From NCBI RefSeq assembly GCF_001494595.1, contig NZ_LN929908.1:2889716-2953715 (forward strand): a stretch of DNA of 64,000 bases. The letters are read 5' to 3'. Under the pieces are notes generated by a model. That model saw nothing but the letters and a program-made list of their open reading frames with translations, was not told the origin of the DNA and did not search any database. Shown piece after piece: positions 1 to 9,003 of this stretch. Made by a program: the position numbers and the translations under genes. Numbering within the stretch: position 1 is the first letter of the stretch; the number at the start of each line of letters is the position of its first letter. The DNA comes from Mycobacterium sp. M26. GTDB taxonomy: Bacteria; Actinomycetota; Actinomycetes; Mycobacteriales; Mycobacteriaceae.

Positions 1-111
1 CAGCGCCCCGCCGACGGTCTCCTTGCGCAGGATGCCGGTGATCCGCGAGGTCTCCGACCACGACCCGCGCGAGAACAGTGCGCGCTGCAGCAGGGGCTTG
101 CGTTCGGCCAC
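1..111 (-). CDS. nhaA: NhaA-type Na+/H+ antiporter, N-terminal fragment (cut by window edge)
   Basis: Only the first 37 codons are inside the window. The translation contains ILRKETVGGALL, which resembles the conserved start of the first membrane helix of NhaA sodium/proton antiporters. The family exports Na+ in exchange for protons at the cytoplasmic membrane. The start is GTG at 111: an AGGTGA ribosome-binding sequence lies just upstream and an in-frame TGA precedes it, so no longer start is possible. The next gene, 57 bp upstream on the same strand, is the methyltransferase. Family assignment rests on a short segment, so it is probable rather than certain. Confidence 0.7.
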   Translation of the reverse strand, partial: MAERKPLLQRALFSRGSWSETSRITGILRKETVGGAL

Positions 112-167
112 GATTCACCTCGGCATCGACGGGTCGGTGTGACAGTAGGCGATCTGCGGGATACCCG

Positions 168-1385
168 TCATCTGGTCAGCAGTGCGACACATTCGACGTG
201 GTGGGTCAGCGGGAACGAGTCGAAGACCCGGATCTGCTCGACGGTGTAGCCGCGGGCCCGGTAGAGCCCGATGTCGCGGGCGAACGCGGCGGCCTCGCAG
301 CCGATGTGGATCACGCGCGGCACCCCGGCCGCGGCGAGCTGGTCGATGACCTCGCGGCCGGCTCCGGCGCGCGGCGGGTCCAGCACGGCGACGTCGGCAC
401 CACCCCGGGCCGCACCCAGCGCCCGGCGAACCGACTCGGTGAGGATCTCGACCTGCGGCAGGTCGGCCAGCGCGGCGCGGGCCGCGCGGGATGCACTGCG
501 CGCGGTATCCACGCTGAGCACCCGGCCCTGGTCGCCGACCACGTCAGCCAGGACCGCCGCGAACAGCCCCGCCCCGCCGTAGAGATCCCATGCCGACCGT
601 GCGCCGATCCCGTCGGCCCATTGCCGCACCAGTGCGCTGTAGGTGGTCGCCGCCTCGCGGTGCGACTGCCAGAAGCCGGTCACCGGTACGCGCCATACCC
701 GCTCACCGACCCGCTGGACGGCATCCTCGGCCCCCTCCACCAGGCGGGTGCGCCGCGGCTGGCGGGTGGTGGCGACGATGTGCCGGTTCCCGTCGTCGTC
801 GAGCACCACATGCACCTGTTCGCCGGGCTGCCAGCGCTGCGCCTCGATGCCGTCGAGCATGCCCTTGGGAAGCTGTCCGCAGCGCAGATCGGTGACCAGT
901 TCGTCGCTGTGGTAGCGGTGGAACCCGGCCCGGCCGTCGGCTCCGACGGCCAGCCGCACCCGGGTGCGCCAGCCGGTGGCCGCGCCGTCGCCGACCGGTT
1001 CGGCCACCCCGTCCCAGACGAAGTCACCGAGGCGGGCCAGCTGATTGGCCACCACCTGTCCCTTGAGCACCCGGGTGGCCGCCGGATCGGCGAAAGCCAG
1101 ATCGCAACAGCCCGCGCCGTCCACTCCCGCGATCGGGCACAGTGAGTCGATCCGGTCGGGTGAGGGCTCGAGGATCTCGAAAGCCTCAGCGTGCCAATAA
1201 GATCCGCGGTCACCGGTGATGCGGGCCCGCACCCGCTCCCCCGGCAGCGCGTAGCGGACGAACACCACCCGGCCGTCGTGCCGAGCCACACAACTTCCGC
1301 CGTTGGCGGCCGGACCGGTGTCGAGAATCAGTTCGGCGGACAGGGTCTGATGTCGCCGGCCCGGCGGCTCCAGGGCTTCGGTCAC
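168..1385 (-). CDS. TrmA/RlmD-family class I SAM-dependent RNA uracil-C5 methyltransferase
   Basis: Predicted to methylate C5 of a uridine in tRNA or rRNA using S-adenosylmethionine. An N-terminal TRAM-like RNA-binding region (about residues 14-70) is followed by the SAM-binding loop DLYGGAGLF (about 266), the motif DPPRAGAG (336) and the catalytic cysteine in IGCEAAAFARD (C363). The C-terminal HHVE supplies the conserved base glutamate. A cysteine-containing segment near residue 83 (CPIAGVDGAGCC) resembles the [4Fe-4S] site of RlmD but has unusual spacing. The GTG start overlaps the permease stop in a GTGA, implying translational coupling. It corresponds in position to Rv2689c. The target nucleotide is unknown. 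Confidence 0.85.
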   Translation of the reverse strand: MTEALEPPGRRHQTLSAELILDTGPAANGGSCVARHDGRVVFVRYALPGERVRARITGDRGSYWHAEAFEILEPSPDRIDSLCPIAGVDGAGCCDLAFADPAATRVLKGQVVANQLARLGDFVWDGVAEPVGDGAATGWRTRVRLAVGADGRAGFHRYHSDELVTDLRCGQLPKGMLDGIEAQRWQPGEQVHVVLDDDGNRHIVATTRQPRRTRLVEGAEDAVQRVGERVWRVPVTGFWQSHREAATTYSALVRQWADGIGARSAWDLYGGAGLFAAVLADVVGDQGRVLSVDTARSASRAARAALADLPQVEILTESVRRALGAARGGADVAVLDPPRAGAGREVIDQLAAAGVPRVIHIGCEAAAFARDIGLYRARGYTVEQIRVFDSFPLTHHVECVALLTR

Positions 1386-3376
1386 TCCACGAAACCGCGA
1401 CGAACGTCACCGGGCGCGTTCTGCGCTTGCAGCTCGTGCAGCCGCTCGGACGAATTCAACTGCCACGGAACGGAAGTCACCATCACGTTGGGCATGAACA
1501 GCAGCCTGCCCTTGAGCCGCAGCGCGCTCTGGTTGTGCAGAATCTGCTCCCACCAGTGGCCGACGACGTACTCGGGGATGAAGACCGTCACCACCGTGCG
1601 CGGGGCTTCCTTGCTGATCCGCTTGACGTAGTCGAGCACCGGCCGGGTGACTTCGCGGTACGGGGAGGCGACGACTTTCAGCGGCACGCTGACGTCGCTG
1701 TCCTCCCATTTGTGCACCAGCTGGCGGGTCTCGGCGTCATCGACATTGACGGTGATGGCCTCGAGCACATCCGGCCGGGTGGCCCGCGCATAGGACAGCG
1801 CCCGCAGCGTCGGCAGATGCAGCTTGGACACCAGCACCACCGCGTGGTTGCGGCTGGGCAACACCATCTCGCCCTCCTCGGCCTCCTGGGAAGCCAGCTC
1901 GCGCGACACCGTGTCGTAGTGCTTGTGGATCGCCTTCATCAGGATGAACAGGCTCGACATCGCGACAATCGCGATCCAGGCGCCCGCCACGAACTTGGTG
2001 ACCAGCACCACGATGAGCACCGCACCGGTGGCAACGAATCCGATCGTGTTGATCACCCGGGCGCGCATCATCCGGCGCCGGGCCGCGGGCTCGGTCTCGG
2101 TGCGCAGATGCCGGGTCCAGTGCCGCACCATGCCGATCTGGCTGAGGGTGAACGAAATGAACACACCCACGATGTACAGCTGGATGAGCGCAGTGACCTC
2201 AGCCCGGAAGGCCACCACGAACGCGATCGCGGCCAGCGCCAGGAACACGATTCCGTTGGAGAAGGCCAACCGGTCCCCGCGGGTGTGCAGCTGGCGCGGC
2301 AGGTAGCGATCCTGGGCCAGGATCGACCCCAGCACCGGGAAGCCGTTGAACGCGGTGTTGGCAGCCAAGACGAGGATCAGCGCGGTGACACCGGTGATCA
2401 GGAAGAGTCCCGGGGGGAAGTTGTGGAAGATCGAGTCGGCCAGCTGCGCGACGAGAGTCTTCTGCTGGTAACCGGCTGGTGCTCCGATCAACTGCTCCTC
2501 GGGGCGCTCAGCGACCTTGGCTCCGGTTTCCAGGGCCAGCACGATCATCCCGATGAACAGGGTCACGGCGATACCGCCCAGCAGCGCCAGAGTTGTCGCG
2601 GCGTTCTTGGACTTCGGCTTGCGGAAGGCCGGCACGCCGTTGCTGATGGCCTCCACACCGGTCAGCGCGGCGCAGCCGGAGGAGAACGAGCGGGCGACCA
2701 GGAACACCAGCGCCAGGCCCATCACGTCGCCATGTTCCGAGCGCAGGTCGAAGCCGGCCGACTCGGCACGCAGCTGGTGACCCAGGACGTGAATCTGGAA
2801 GAAGCCCCAGGCCAGCATCGCGAACATGGCGATCATGAAGGCGTAGGTGGGAATGGCGAACGCGGTGCCCGATTCCCGGATACCCCGCAGGTTGGCCGCG
2901 GTCAGCAGCACGATGGCCGCGACCGCGAAGAGCACCTTGTGCTCGGCGATGAAGGGCACCGCCGATCCGATGTTGGACATCGCCGAGGCCATCGACACCG
3001 CCACGGTCAGCACGTAGTCCACCAGCAGGGCGCTGGCCACCGTGAGCCCTGCGGTGGGGCCCAGGTTGGTGGTCACCACCTCGTAGTCGCCGCCGCCGGA
3101 CGGGTAGGCGTGCACGTTCTGCCGGTAGGAGGCCACCACGACGAGCATCACCAGGGCGACGGCCACGCCGATCCAGGGGGCCATCGAGTAGGCGGCGAGC
3201 CCGGCGACCGAGAGCACCAGGAAGATTTCCTCAGGCGCGTAGGCCACCGACGACATGGCGTCCGAGGCGAACACGGGCAGCGCGATGCGCTTGGGCAGCA
3301 GGGTGTGACTCAGCTTGTCACTACGAAACGGCTGCCCCAGGACCAGCCGACGTGCGGCGGTCGAAAGCTTAGACAC
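1382..3376 (-). CDS. APC-superfamily amino acid permease with C-terminal cytoplasmic domain
   Basis: A cytoplasmic-membrane transporter of the amino acid-polyamine-organocation superfamily; the substrate cannot be read from sequence. The first helix region contains FASDAMSSVAYAPEE, typical of the YdgF/KUP-like branch, and about a dozen hydrophobic segments follow. A soluble C-terminal part of roughly 190 residues (from about TVSRELASQ) resembles universal-stress-like regulatory tails. The start is placed at GTG 3376 (VSKLSTAARRL), matching the family start; ATG at 3397 is also in frame and the frame stays open to 3487. It diverges from the K+ regulator genes ceoB-ceoC across about 130 bp. It corresponds to Rv2690c. 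Confidence 0.82.
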   Translation of the reverse strand: MSKLSTAARRLVLGQPFRSDKLSHTLLPKRIALPVFASDAMSSVAYAPEEIFLVLSVAGLAAYSMAPWIGVAVALVMLVVVASYRQNVHAYPSGGGDYEVVTTNLGPTAGLTVASALLVDYVLTVAVSMASAMSNIGSAVPFIAEHKVLFAVAAIVLLTAANLRGIRESGTAFAIPTYAFMIAMFAMLAWGFFQIHVLGHQLRAESAGFDLRSEHGDVMGLALVFLVARSFSSGCAALTGVEAISNGVPAFRKPKSKNAATTLALLGGIAVTLFIGMIVLALETGAKVAERPEEQLIGAPAGYQQKTLVAQLADSIFHNFPPGLFLITGVTALILVLAANTAFNGFPVLGSILAQDRYLPRQLHTRGDRLAFSNGIVFLALAAIAFVVAFRAEVTALIQLYIVGVFISFTLSQIGMVRHWTRHLRTETEPAARRRMMRARVINTIGFVATGAVLIVVLVTKFVAGAWIAIVAMSSLFILMKAIHKHYDTVSRELASQEAEEGEMVLPSRNHAVVLVSKLHLPTLRALSYARATRPDVLEAITVNVDDAETRQLVHKWEDSDVSVPLKVVASPYREVTRPVLDYVKRISKEAPRTVVTVFIPEYVVGHWWEQILHNQSALRLKGRLLFMPNVMVTSVPWQLNSSERLHELQAQNAPGDVRRGFVE

Positions 3377-3509
3377 GAGTGCCAAGACTAAGCCCATCGC
3401 GCTTTGGCTGTAGCGTTCCCCATACGGTCGTTGCCCGCACGCCTCGGTCAGCCACTTTCCGGCCCCCGTTGCGGTGGGCCGACGCACGACGTAGCCGAGA
3501 GGACATCAG

Positions 3510-4187
3510 GTGCGGATAGTGGTGATGGGGTGCGGCCGAGTGGGCGCCTCGCTGGCCGACGCGCTGTCTCGAATCGGGCATGAGGTCGCGATCATCGACC
3601 GCGACCCGACGGCCTTCCACCGGCTCTCCCCCGAGTTCACCGGCGAACGGGTACTCGGGATGGGCTTCGACCGAGAAGTGTTGACCCGCGCAGGAATCAA
3701 GGACGCCGACGCCTTCGCCGCGGTGTCCTCCGGCGACAACTCGAACATCATCTCCGCCCGCGTCGCCCGCGAGACGTTCGGCGTCAAGCGGGTGGTGGCC
3801 CGCATCTACGACGCCAAGCGCGCCGCAGTCTACGAGCGCCTGGGCATCCCGACGGTGGCCACCGTCCCGTGGACCACCGACCGGCTGTTGAACACCCTCG
3901 TCGGCGACGCCGAGACCACTAAGTGGCGCGACCCGACCGGCACGGTGGCCGTCGGCGCGGCCTCACTGCACGAGGGCTGGGTGGGCCATCGGGTGACCGA
4001 TCTGGAGGAGGCCACCGGCGCGCGGGTGGCCTTTCTGATCCGGTTCGGCACCGGGATCCTGCCCGAGCCGAAGACCGTGGTGCAGGCCGGCGATCAGGTG
4101 TACCTCGCGGCGGTGTCCGGCCGGGCCGCCGAGGCGCTGGCGATCGCCGCGCTACCACCGGGCCCGGACGTCGGAGAGGGGCACTAG
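3510..4187 (+). CDS. ceoB: TrkA-family potassium uptake regulator CeoB
   Basis: A cytoplasmic NAD-binding regulator of Trk-type K+ uptake. The Rossmann glycine motif MGCGRVG lies at the very N terminus (residues 6-12), followed by an acidic strand end (IIDRD) that fits NAD(H) binding. The C-terminal third (about 145-215) has a TrkA-C fold pattern (VTDLEEATGARVAFLIR, then AGDQVYLAAV). At 225 residues it is a single RCK unit. It is followed after 4 bp by ceoC, and the pair probably forms a hetero-oligomeric gating ring. Start is GTG 3510. In mycobacteria this pair has been linked to K+ homeostasis and drug susceptibility (family knowledge). Confidence 0.9.
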   Translation: MRIVVMGCGRVGASLADALSRIGHEVAIIDRDPTAFHRLSPEFTGERVLGMGFDREVLTRAGIKDADAFAAVSSGDNSNIISARVARETFGVKRVVARIYDAKRAAVYERLGIPTVATVPWTTDRLLNTLVGDAETTKWRDPTGTVAVGAASLHEGWVGHRVTDLEEATGARVAFLIRFGTGILPEPKTVVQAGDQVYLAAVSGRAAEALAIAALPPGPDVGEGH

Positions 4188-4191
4188 CGAG

Positions 4192-4875
4192 ATGGGCGAG
4201 AAACGGTTGAAGGTCGCGATCGGCGGGGCCGGTGCGGTCGGTCGGTCGATCGCCCGCGAGCTGGTCGACAACCAACACGAGGTGACGCTCATCGAGCGCA
4301 ACCCCGAGCACGTCGACGTCGACGCCATCCCGGCGGCGCACTGGCGTCTCGGCGATGCCTGCGAACTCAGCTTGCTGGAGTCGGTGCACCTCGAGGAATT
4401 CGACGTGGTCATCGCCGCCACCGGCGATGACAAGGCCAACGTGGTGCTCTCGCTGCTGGCCAAGACGGAGTTCGCGGTATCCCGCGTGGTGGCCCGGGTC
4501 AACGACCCGCGCAACGAGTGGCTGTTCGACAGCGCGTGGGGAGTCGACGTCGCGGTCTCGACACCCCGGATGCTGGCCTCCCTGGTCGAGGAGGCCGTCG
4601 CGGTCGGCGATCTGGTGCGCCTGATGCAGTTCCGGCAGGGGCACGCCAACCTCGTCGAGATCACCCTGCCCGACGACACCCCCTGGGGTGGGCGGCCGGT
4701 GCGCAAACTGGTGCTGCCCCGCGACGCGACGCTGGTGACCATCCTGCGCGGACAGCGGGTGATCGTGCCCGAGCCCGACGAACCGCTCGAAGGCGGTGAC
4801 GAGCTGTTGTTCGTCGCCGCACCGGAGGTCGAGGGCGAATTGCGCACCACGGTGCTCACGCCCACGAGCGGCTAG
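4192..4875 (+). CDS. ceoC: TrkA-family potassium uptake regulator CeoC (TrkB)
   Basis: Second RCK regulator of the K+ uptake pair. The Rossmann motif IGGAGAVGRS is at residues 10-19 and the nucleotide-binding acidic end is LIERNPEHVD. A TrkA-C domain occupies the last 80 residues (VEITLPDDTPWGGRPVRKL, ending EGGDELLFVA). It lies 4 bp after ceoB and is certainly cotranscribed with it. No membrane channel subunit is encoded in the window, so the partner transporter must be elsewhere. Confidence 0.9.
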   Translation: MGEKRLKVAIGGAGAVGRSIARELVDNQHEVTLIERNPEHVDVDAIPAAHWRLGDACELSLLESVHLEEFDVVIAATGDDKANVVLSLLAKTEFAVSRVVARVNDPRNEWLFDSAWGVDVAVSTPRMLASLVEEAVAVGDLVRLMQFRQGHANLVEITLPDDTPWGGRPVRKLVLPRDATLVTILRGQRVIVPEPDEPLEGGDELLFVAAPEVEGELRTTVLTPTSG

Positions 4876-4878
4876 CGC

Positions 4879-5589
4879 TCACTCCTCGGCGGGTGTGACC
4901 TCGGCGTCCTTGTCGGCGTGGTGGTCGGCTTCCTCGGCATGCCGGGCATGTACCGCTCGCTGCGCCACCCGGATCGCCAGATAGGTGACCAGGGCCGCGA
5001 CCGCCGTCAGCGGCCAGCCCATCGAGATGCGGGCCACCCCGAGCCAGCCGGTGCGGTCGGCGTCGTAGAGATGGTGCTGCACGACGAAGCGGGCGCCGAA
5101 CACCAGCACCCAGGTCAGGGTGGCGATATCGAAGGCCAGCACGGCGCGCCGGCTCTGTCGCCAGGCGCGGTCGTGGCCGTTGACCCAGCTCCACACGTAG
5201 CCGACCACCGGGCGCCGGATCAGGATCGACAGCGCGAACACGGTGGCCCACAGCAGCGACGTCCAGATGCCGAGCAGGAAGTAGCCCTTGGACGCCCCGA
5301 CGATCCAGGCGATCAGCGCACTGATTCCCACCCCGATGAAACCGGAGACGGCGGGCTGCACCGAGTCACGCCGGATCAGCCGCCACACCAGGATGAGCGC
5401 GGCCACCCCGAGGGCGGCACTGATCGCGGGCACCAGACCGAAGGCGGTGTTCACCGGGACCAGGACGGCCACCGGCAGCGCGGAGTAGATCAGGCCACTG
5501 ACGCCGCCCATCTGGGCCAGCAGCGCCTGAGCGGGAGTTTTCTTGTCTTCTTCGTCCACGGGCTCGGAGGTGACCGGTGGTCCACTCAC
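4879..5589 (-). CDS. DUF3159 integral membrane protein
   Basis: Conserved actinobacterial membrane protein of unknown function (DUF3159; Rv2693c equivalent). It shows about five or six hydrophobic helices, starting with GLIYSALPVAVLVPVNTAFG near residue 33 and ending with a helix at about 190-208 before a charged histidine- and aspartate-rich tail (HARHAEEADHHADKDAE). The start is GTG 5589, whose TGA-overlapping position couples it to the upstream OB-fold gene. It converges on ceoC with a gap of only 3 bp. Confidence 0.82.
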   Translation of the reverse strand: MSGPPVTSEPVDEEDKKTPAQALLAQMGGVSGLIYSALPVAVLVPVNTAFGLVPAISAALGVAALILVWRLIRRDSVQPAVSGFIGVGISALIAWIVGASKGYFLLGIWTSLLWATVFALSILIRRPVVGYVWSWVNGHDRAWRQSRRAVLAFDIATLTWVLVFGARFVVQHHLYDADRTGWLGVARISMGWPLTAVAALVTYLAIRVAQRAVHARHAEEADHHADKDAEVTPAEE

Positions 5590-5957
5590 CGCTGAATCTC
5601 GTAGTGCGGGTTGTAGATGGCCTTGCTGCCGTTCTCCAGGGTGCCGAGCCGGCCGCGCACCCGCAGGGTGCGTCCGGACTCGATGCCGGGGATGCGGCGC
5701 TGGCCCAGCCAGACCAGGGTCACGGAGTCGGTGCCGTCGAAGAACTCGGCGCGCACACCGCCGGCACAGCCCTTGGCGTTGGTTTCCACGCTGCGCAGCA
5801 TGCCGACCATCGTGACTTCCTGTCCGCGACAGCAGTCGGCAGCGCGCTGCGCGCCGGTGCTGTCGGCCTCGCCGGTCAACTCCTCGGCGTCACGCTGCTC
5901 GGGATCTTCCGTCAACCGACGCGTGATGCGGCGAACAAAACCTTCGGCCGTAGCCAT
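5586..5957 (-). CDS. OB-fold nucleic-acid-binding domain protein
   Basis: A 123-residue protein with a central OB-fold pattern: VTMVGMLRSVETN, TLVWLGQRRIPGIESGRTL and GRLGTLENGSKAIYNPHYE match the strands of a tRNA-anticodon/RecG-type OB fold. The N-terminal helix (about 1-40) is charged. Function is unknown; nucleic-acid binding is inferred from the fold only. AGGAGAGG precedes ATG 5957. Its stop overlaps the DUF3159 start by 4 bp, so the two form an operon (Rv2694c-Rv2693c order). Confidence 0.8.
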   Translation of the reverse strand: MATAEGFVRRITRRLTEDPEQRDAEELTGEADSTGAQRAADCCRGQEVTMVGMLRSVETNAKGCAGGVRAEFFDGTDSVTLVWLGQRRIPGIESGRTLRVRGRLGTLENGSKAIYNPHYEIQR

Positions 5958-6074
5958 GGCCTCTCCTGAACTTCGATCACACTGCCAACGTCACGGTAGA
6001 CCTCTTGGTTCCCCAATGCCACGCGGCATACCCGGACTCGCGGTGGCGAACACGGCACAGGGCACGATTGCACG

Positions 6075-6779
6075 ATGGCCACCACTCTCGACGGCGTCAC
6101 GACGGTCCTGATGCCCGGCACGGGATCCGACGACGACTACGTGTACCGGGCCTTCGCAGCGCCCCTGCACGCCGCCGGTGCGGTGGTGGTCGCCGTCGCA
6201 CCCCGCCCGGCCCACCTGGTCGCCGGATATGTGCAGGCACTCGACGAGGCCGCCCGGCGCGGGCCGATCGCCGTCGGCGGGGTGTCCATCGGCGCGGCGG
6301 TGGCGGTGTCGTGGGCCCTGGCACATCCGCAGCACACCGTGGCGGTGTTGGCGGCGCTGCCGCCGTGGACCGGCGACCCGCAGCAGGCGCCGGCCGCGCT
6401 GGCCGCCCGGCACACCGCGGCTCAGCTGCGCGCCGACGGTCTGGCGGCGACCACCGCGCAGATGCGGGCCTCCAGCCCGTCCTGGCTGGCCGATGAGCTG
6501 ACCCGCAGCTGGCTGGCGCAGTGGCCGCAGCTACCGGATGCCATGGAGCAGGCGGCCGGCTACGTGTCCCCCACTGTCGCTGAGCTCGAAGGGCTGGCCG
6601 TGCCGATGGGTGTGGCGGCCGCCCCCGATGACCCGATTCACCCGTTGGAGGTGGCACTGGAGTGGGTGGCGGCGGCGCCGCGGGCGGCGTTGCGGACGGT
6701 CACTCTCGACGAGTTCGGCCCGCAGCCCAGCCTGCTGGGCGCCGCCTGCCTGTCGGCACTGCAGGAAGCCGGGGCCTAG
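6075..6779 (+). CDS. Alpha/beta-hydrolase-like protein
   Basis: A 234-residue cytoplasmic protein with an alpha/beta-hydrolase layout. LMPGTGSDDDYVYRAF is at the oxyanion-loop position and VGGVSIGAAVAVSWAL is a GxSxG-type nucleophile elbow (serine near residue 75). A candidate acid lies in AAAPDDPIHP near 180. No lid insertion or signal peptide is seen. It stands alone on the plus strand between two minus-strand operons and corresponds to Rv2695. Substrate unknown; it could be an esterase, thioesterase or non-catalytic member. Confidence 0.75.
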   Translation: MATTLDGVTTVLMPGTGSDDDYVYRAFAAPLHAAGAVVVAVAPRPAHLVAGYVQALDEAARRGPIAVGGVSIGAAVAVSWALAHPQHTVAVLAALPPWTGDPQQAPAALAARHTAAQLRADGLAATTAQMRASSPSWLADELTRSWLAQWPQLPDAMEQAAGYVSPTVAELEGLAVPMGVAAAPDDPIHPLEVALEWVAAAPRAALRTVTLDEFGPQPSLLGAACLSALQEAGA

Positions 6780-6786
6780 GGCCGGG

Positions 6787-7557
6787 TCAGCCGCCGGTGC
6801 TGGTGCTGCGCAGCTGCTGCATGGCCGACCCGTCGGCGCCGCGGCGCTCGGCCGTCTGCAGGCCCTGGGCCTGCTGTTGCTGGATCAGCGCCTGCTGGGC
6901 CGCCACCATCTGCGCCTGCTGCGCGGCGGCCTGCCGCAACTGCTCAGCCATCGGCTCGGGCAGCTGGATCTGCAGCGGTGTACGCACCGGCAGCGGTGTG
7001 TCGCCGCGGCGAACCACGGTGTCGGCCAACGCTTCTCGCGCCTCAGCGGTCAGCCGCTCCATCGACTCCGGGGCGCCGTTGACCACGCACCGGATCATCC
7101 ACCGGAAGCCGTCGACGCCGATGAAACGCACCACACCCGCACCGGTGCCCACCACTTCGCGACCCCACGGGCCGTCCTGGATGGATACCTGAGCGTTGTC
7201 CTTGCGCAGCGAGTCGGCCAGTTCACCGGCCACCTCGCGCCACAGCCCGGGCGACTTCGGGGCGGCGTAGGCGGCGATGGTGAAGCGGCCATTGGGGGTG
7301 ACCACCCAGATGGCGCTGGGCACCCCGGCCTCGTTGAGTTCCACCTGGACCTGGCCGGCCGGCGGCATCGGAATGAGCACCGAGCCCAGATCCAGGCGCG
7401 CCTGCACGGCGTCTTCGGGGTTGTCGAAGTCCTCGATGTCGAAGGGGCCGCCCTCGAAGTCGTCGGCGTCGTCGATGTCCGGGTCGGCCGGCACCACGGG
7501 CTTCTCGGTGGTCTCGTCGAGAGAGTCGTCGTTCTTACGTCTGCCGAATGCCATCAC
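6787..7557 (-). CDS. DUF3710 family protein
   Basis: Conserved actinobacterial protein of unknown function (Rv2696c equivalent). It has a basic N terminus (FGRRKND), an acidic linker rich in Asp/Glu (about 12-45) and a globular domain with [20 protein letters not shown] and [11 protein letters not shown]. The C-terminal 60 residues are Gln/Ala rich ([20 protein letters not shown]), probably a helical tail. No signal peptide or membrane helix is seen. It is coupled to dut by a 4-bp overlap (dut stop, this gene on the same strand), suggesting cotranscription with nucleotide metabolism. Confidence 0.8.
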   Translation of the reverse strand: MMAFGRRKNDDSLDETTEKPVVPADPDIDDADDFEGGPFDIEDFDNPEDAVQARLDLGSVLIPMPPAGQVQVELNEAGVPSAIWVVTPNGRFTIAAYAAPKSPGLWREVAGELADSLRKDNAQVSIQDGPWGREVVGTGAGVVRFIGVDGFRWMIRCVVNGAPESMERLTAEAREALADTVVRRGDTPLPVRTPLQIQLPEPMAEQLRQAAAQQAQMVAAQQALIQQQQAQGLQTAERRGADGSAMQQLRSTSTGG

Positions 7558-8018
7558 AAACTCGCATGTCCGCCGGAGGATCCGTGGCCGCCCTCGCCAC
7601 GGGTGGTGTCTGCCAGTCCGGCCTCGTCGAACGAGGCCACTTCGACCAGCTCTGGTAGTTCGACCCGCTGGACCACGAGTTGGGCGATGCGGTCACCACG
7701 CCGGATCTCGATCGGCGTGGTGGGGTCGAGGTTGATCAATGCGACCTTGATTTCCCCGCGATAGCCCGCGTCAATCGTGCCGGGGCTGTTCACGATCGAA
7801 AGTCCCACGCGCGCAGCCAAACCGGAACGCGGGTGAACCAGGCCGACCATGCCGTGCGGGATGGCGACGGCGATTCCGGTGCCCACCAGGGCGCGGTGAC
7901 CGGGAGCCAGGTCGAGGTCCTGGGCGGAGTACAGGTCGACGCCGGCGTCGCCGTCATGAGCACGGCTGGGCATCGGGAGATCGCGGTCCAGGCGAACCAC
8001 CGCGAGACTGGTCGGCAC
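7554..8018 (-). CDS. dut: dUTP diphosphatase
   Basis: Hydrolyses dUTP to dUMP and pyrophosphate, supplying the thymidylate precursor and keeping uracil out of DNA. All five trimeric dUTPase motifs are present: [10 protein letters not shown] (motif 1), [11 protein letters not shown] (2), [15 protein letters not shown] (3), [11 protein letters not shown] (4) and [10 protein letters not shown] (5, with the His variant that mycobacterial enzymes carry). Length, 154 residues, is normal for the family. Start is GTG 8018. It overlaps the DUF3710 gene and is divergent from the DUF3093 gene, with only 25 bp between starts. Confidence 0.95.
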   Translation of the reverse strand: MPTSLAVVRLDRDLPMPSRAHDGDAGVDLYSAQDLDLAPGHRALVGTGIAVAIPHGMVGLVHPRSGLAARVGLSIVNSPGTIDAGYRGEIKVALINLDPTTPIEIRRGDRIAQLVVQRVELPELVEVASFDEAGLADTTRGEGGHGSSGGHASL

Positions 8019-8043
8019 GATGCCACAGACTACCCTTGGCCCC

Positions 8044-8520
8044 GTGTCTGGTTCGCGTGTGACCTCGCAAACCGTGCGCTATCGCGAGCGGTTGTGGGTG
8101 CCGTGGTGGTGGTGGCCGCTGGGTCTGGTCCCGGCGTGGATCCTCGCCAAGGAAGTGACGATGGGCGTGCGCTCGCTGCCCACCTGGCTGCCCTACGTGG
8201 TGCTGGGGCTGGTGGCCGTCGGGGTGCTGTTGTGGCTGTCACGCACTGAGGTGCGGGTGGTCGCCGACGGGCCCGACGTCGAACTGTGGGCCGGGCAGGC
8301 GCACCTTCCGGTCTCGGTGGTGACCCGCTCAGCGGAAATCCCCCGGTCCGCGAAGTCGGCCGCCCTGGGCCGACAGCTGGATCCGGCCGCTTTCGTATTG
8401 CACCGGCCCTGGGTGGGCCCGCTGGTTCTGCTGGTCCTCGACGACCCGGACGATCCCACGCCGTACTGGTTGGTGAGCGCACGCCACCCCGACAAGGTGC
8501 TCTCGGCGCTGCGTAGTTGA
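8044..8520 (+). CDS. DUF3093 membrane protein
   Basis: A 158-residue protein with two N-terminal membrane helices: the first starts after [15 protein letters not shown], the second is [18 protein letters not shown] soluble C-terminal part (about 60-158) follows, containing [12 protein letters not shown] and [10 protein letters not shown], typical of DUF3093 (Rv2698 equivalent). The GTG at 8044 is chosen because the family begins at the [12 protein letters not shown] segment; the frame remains open 8 codons further upstream into the dut control region. Function unknown. Confidence 0.8.
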   Translation: MSGSRVTSQTVRYRERLWVPWWWWPLGLVPAWILAKEVTMGVRSLPTWLPYVVLGLVAVGVLLWLSRTEVRVVADGPDVELWAGQAHLPVSVVTRSAEIPRSAKSAALGRQLDPAAFVLHRPWVGPLVLLVLDDPDDPTPYWLVSARHPDKVLSALRS

Positions 8521-8529
8521 CGGTGCGGG

Positions 8530-8832
8530 TTAAGCCGCGCAGTCGGTGCAGATCATCACGCCGTTCTTCTCGCTGGCCAGCCTGCTGCGGTGATGCACCA
8601 GGAAACAGCTCGAACAGGTGAACTCGTCAGCCTGCTTGGGCACCACCCGCACCGACAGTTCCTCACCGGACAGGTCGGCGCCGGGCAGCTCGAAGTTCTC
8701 GGCGGTGTCTGATTCGTCAACGTCGACGACAGCTGACTGCGCCTCATTGCGACGTGCCTTGAGCTCCTCGAGGGAGTCCTCGGACACCTCGTCAGTTTCG
8801 GAACGCCGTGGGGCGTCATAGTCGGTAGCCAT
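8530..8832 (-). CDS. DUF4193 zinc-ribbon protein
   Basis: A 100-residue conserved actinobacterial protein (Rv2699c equivalent). The C terminus carries two CxxC pairs, CSSC at about 77-80 and CTDC near the end, typical of a zinc ribbon; HH follows the first pair. The N-terminal half is acidic and disordered-looking (SEDSLEELKARR). Function is unknown; family members are small, often highly expressed and possibly regulatory. A GAGGGGACGAG-type sequence precedes ATG 8832. It is divergent from cei across about 170 bp. Confidence 0.83.
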   Translation of the reverse strand: MATDYDAPRRSETDEVSEDSLEELKARRNEAQSAVVDVDESDTAENFELPGADLSGEELSVRVVPKQADEFTCSSCFLVHHRSRLASEKNGVMICTDCAA

Positions 8833-9003
8833 CGTCTCGTCCCCTCGTAACCTCAGCAGAGCTTTGTATCAGCGTCGAACGCATCCGCCAAACGATTCGT
8901 GCCCATATCACAGCGCGTTGAAGTGTGATTTACGTCATATTCATTGATATGCCGTGTTGGGCGTGTTCCACCCCGGTGCCTGAGGTGGTTCTAGAGTGCT
9001 TCC

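Noticed and set aside
1427-3391. Long plus-strand open frame of 654 codons opposite the APC permease
   Set aside because: Composition is His/Gln/Gly/Arg repetitive with no domain; it is the antisense of a clear membrane transporter, as is common in high-GC DNA.
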